DNA from: Steroidobacteraceae bacterium
GTDB lineage: Bacteria; Pseudomonadota; Gammaproteobacteria; Steroidobacterales; Steroidobacteraceae
Length of the DNA: 64,000 nt
Assembly: GCA_019187495.1 (NCBI GenBank)
Contig: JABAQN010000022.1
Coordinates: 105,842-169,841 of the forward strand
Reading direction: 5' to 3'
Shown here: positions 62,715 through 64,000 of the stretch, piece by piece
Position numbering within the stretch: the first letter of the stretch is position 1
Layout of the letters: every line of letters begins with the position of its first letter
Translations under genes and position numbers: made by a program
The notes under the pieces: generated by a model
What the model saw: the letters and a program-made list of their open reading frames with translations, nothing else
Told to the model about the DNA's origin: nothing
Database searches by the model: none

Positions 62715-62971
62715 GACTTGCACCGGATTTCGACCGCCTTCTTGTTGCAGCGGGTGTCGCCGGTGAACTGCCCCGCCCCGCTCTGCGCACACACGCCCTG
62801 CAGCATGCCGCGGCCGATGCTGAACTTGTCCGGGTTCGCGAGTTCCGCCCGCATGTCCTTGTCTTCGAGGTCACTGCAGGTCATCAGCATGGGTGGCAGC
62901 TCGATCCAGCGACCGCGATCGCACGCACCGATGGCGCAGCACGCGATCAGCAGCGCAACAGTGTTCTTCAT
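62711..62971 (-). CDS. Small Cys-rich lipoprotein, unknown
   Basis: An 86-residue protein, MKNTVALLIACCAIGACDRG, with lipobox Cys17. The mature part has four further Cys (LMTCSDLED, LQGVCAQSG, TRCNKKAVEIRC), likely two disulfides. It heads the five-gene minus-strand run and is divergent from the ECF sigma factor at 63136. The start at 62971 is chosen because it gives a normal lipoprotein signal. Confidence 0.7.
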   Translation of the reverse strand: MKNTVALLIACCAIGACDRGRWIELPPMLMTCSDLEDKDMRAELANPDKFSIGRGMLQGVCAQSGAGQFTGDTRCNKKAVEIRCKS

Positions 62972-62997
62972 GGGCCGATCCCCCGTTTCCTTGGTTT

Positions 62998-63039
62998 GCC
63001 TGACAGATGGGAGACGCAGCCAGGTGGAATTTGTCAGGC
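62998..63039. promoter_or_regulatory. Inverted repeat in sigma/lipoprotein intergenic region
   Basis: GCCTGACA (62998-63005) and TGTCAGGC (63032-63039) are perfect 8-bp inverted arms 26 nt apart, between the divergent lipoprotein and sigma-factor genes. The spacing would suit a DNA-binding regulator acting on both. No protein is known from sequence. Confidence 0.45.
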
Positions 63040-63108
63040 GCCAGCCACGAAATCCTGACGACAGGACCTGCGGAACGTCTTTGCGGTCATGCGGAAAGTT
63101 CACGCCGA

Positions 63109-63130
63109 CTCCGGTAGTCTCTACCGGAGG
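63109..63130 (+). promoter_or_regulatory. Hairpin covering the ECF sigma ribosome binding site
   Basis: CTCCGGTAG (63109-63117), TCT loop, and CTACCGGAG (63121-63129) make a perfect 9-bp stem. The 3' arm contains GGAG of the GGAGG ribosome binding site (63126-63130); the TTG start is 6 nt later at 63136. Folding in the mRNA would block the ribosome. Confidence 0.8.
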
Positions 63131-63135
63131 CAAAA

Positions 63136-63744
63136 TTGGACAGAGTCGAGTTCATCCGGGCCTGCCGCGAGGGCGGCGCTGCACTCGAGCGGGCACTGGT
63201 CGCGCTCGATCGCGAATTGTTCGCGGCGCTCTACCGCGAATGCCGCCGTGCCGTGCACGACGCGGCCGCGGCGCGAGATCTCGTACAGGAAACCTTCATC
63301 AAGGTGTGGCAGCGCTGCGCGACGTTCCAGGGCGAGTCAGAGCTGCGGACCTGGATCCGCGCTATCCTGCGCAACACCATGCTCGATGCGTTTCGCAGGG
63401 CCGGGCCAGGGCTCTCACTCGATGACGAAGCTGCGAGTGGTGAAATCGAGGCCCGGATCGTCGAGTTGTCGGCCGTGATGGCCGTGGCCCCGCAGGATGC
63501 GGCGCACGCGCGAGAACTCGCCGCCACATTCCGGCGCGGCTGGGAGCGCTTCGAGCGGGATTGCCCGGCCCACGCCGCCGTGATCACCTGGATCAGCGAA
63601 GACGGGCTCGACAATGCAGCCGTCGCGGAACTGCTCGGCCGCTCGCCGGGCGCCACGCGTGAATACATCTCCCAGTGCCGCAAGAAGGCGCGCGTGTATC
63701 TCGCCGAGTGGTTCGAACTCGCCTTCGGGGCACCGCGGCCATGA
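63136..63744 (+). CDS. ECF-type RNA polymerase sigma factor
   Basis: A 202-residue sigma-70 factor of the extracytoplasmic-function group. Region 2 (AARDLVQETFIKVWQRCATFQGESELRTWIRAILRNTMLDAFRR) is well conserved; region 4 (ISEDGLDNAAVAELLGRSPGATREYISQCRKKARVYLAEWF) contains the helix-turn-helix. The start is TTG at 63136, preceded by a strong GGAGG that sits in a hairpin. The next gene overlaps its stop by 4 nt, in the position of an anti-sigma factor. It may control the divergent exported-protein genes. The stimulus is unknown. Confidence 0.9.
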   Translation: MDRVEFIRACREGGAALERALVALDRELFAALYRECRRAVHDAAAARDLVQETFIKVWQRCATFQGESELRTWIRAILRNTMLDAFRRAGPGLSLDDEAASGEIEARIVELSAVMAVAPQDAAHARELAATFRRGWERFERDCPAHAAVITWISEDGLDNAAVAELLGRSPGATREYISQCRKKARVYLAEWFELAFGAPRP

Positions 63745-64000
63745 GTGACGACTGGCACCTCGACGCCTGGTTCGAGACACTCGCCGGCCGCGACACGGCC
63801 GACGGGCCTGCCGCGAATGAGGCGCGCGCCTTGCACGCGGCCCTGCGCGCGCGCGAGACGATCGACGAACTGGCATTGCAGCGCGAGGTCGCCGCGTTCG
63901 ATGACAGGCGCGAAGCGACCCTGCTCGCACGCGCGCGCCACGACCCGCTGCTCGCCCCGGCGCTCGCGCGCGGCCGATCGACCGGCCGATCGAACGGGCG
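63741..64000 (+). CDS. Protein downstream of ECF sigma factor, 3' end outside window
   Basis: The frame starts ATGAGTGACGACTGGCACC at 63741, overlapping the sigma-factor stop (ATGA), and is open to the last base (86 full codons). The protein is Ala/Arg/Glu-rich (LHAALRARETIDELALQREVAAF and LLARARHDP) with no membrane segment yet. An anti-sigma factor or regulator would be expected here, but the visible part gives no proof. Confidence 0.6.
   Translation, partial: MSDDWHLDAWFETLAGRDTADGPAANEARALHAALRARETIDELALQREVAAFDDRREATLLARARHDPLLAPALARGRSTGRSNG

Overview
This window is high-GC proteobacterial DNA, most likely from a gammaproteobacterium, though a betaproteobacterium cannot be excluded from sequence alone. 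The evidence is a complete XrtA (exosortase A)/PEP-CTERM exopolysaccharide locus, a polyhydroxyalkanoate (PHA) locus carrying both class I and class III synthases, and Tat-exported proteins with a shared Cys-Pro-Pro-Pro leader. The window opens inside one gene and closes inside another.

Layout. (1) 1-6.2 kb: the end of a GNAT/FemAB-like acetyltransferase, a TPR protein, a Tat-exported beta-propeller protein, and a minus-strand operon of ACP, two XrtA-associated hydrolases and an O-ligase-like membrane protein. (2) 6.3-19.6 kb: accessory glycan genes, comprising an asparagine-synthase-like protein without its glutaminase cysteine, a formyltransferase/polysaccharide-deacetylase fusion, an intact TIGR03088-type glycosyltransferase, a complete IS1380-family element (1700 bp, CTAG target duplication), a second CPPP-type Tat protein, a deacetylase, two GT4 enzymes and an amidotransferase. 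(3) 19.6-39 kb: the core XrtA locus on the minus strand, with a decayed TIGR03088 copy, nucleotide-sugar dehydrogenase, TIGR03087 glycosyltransferase, amidotransferase, FemAB, deacetylase, outer-membrane barrel, tyrosine autokinase, chain-length protein, export protein, PrsT, XrtA, PrsR and PrsK. (4) 39-43.6 kb: an HPr-rel-A-type cassette (nucleotidyltransferase, HprK-like kinase, PqqD-like protein) coupled to a Tat-exported 155-residue protein, then the XrtA-associated initiating sugar transferase.

(5) 43.8-49 kb: two Ig-like/Fn3-like lipoproteins, the larger one behind a textbook cyclic-di-GMP-I riboswitch; an AbrB/PIN toxin-antitoxin pair; tRNA-Glu and tRNA-Ala; gltX. (6) 49-55.5 kb: the PHA locus (phaB, class I phaC, phasin, an SDR, phaR, and divergent class III phaE-phaC). 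(7) 55.5-59 kb: tRNA-Val, higBA, a frameshifted phage capsid remnant, a perfect 34-bp-arm inverted repeat, and an operon of transaldolase, a DUF2945-like and a DUF488-like gene. (8) 59-64 kb: five exported or membrane proteins of unknown function divergent from an ECF sigma factor whose ribosome binding site lies in a perfect hairpin.

Working together: the XrtA genes describe lipid-linked repeat-unit synthesis, Wzx/Wzy-type or synthase-type polymer export through a Wza-like/BY-kinase system, chemical tailoring of the polymer (deacetylation, amidation, oxidation to a uronic acid) and a sorting protease (XrtA) under PrsK/PrsR two-component control. The riboswitch-controlled adhesin suggests that surface attachment is tuned by c-di-GMP. 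No PEP-CTERM substrate is encoded in the window, so XrtA's targets must lie elsewhere.
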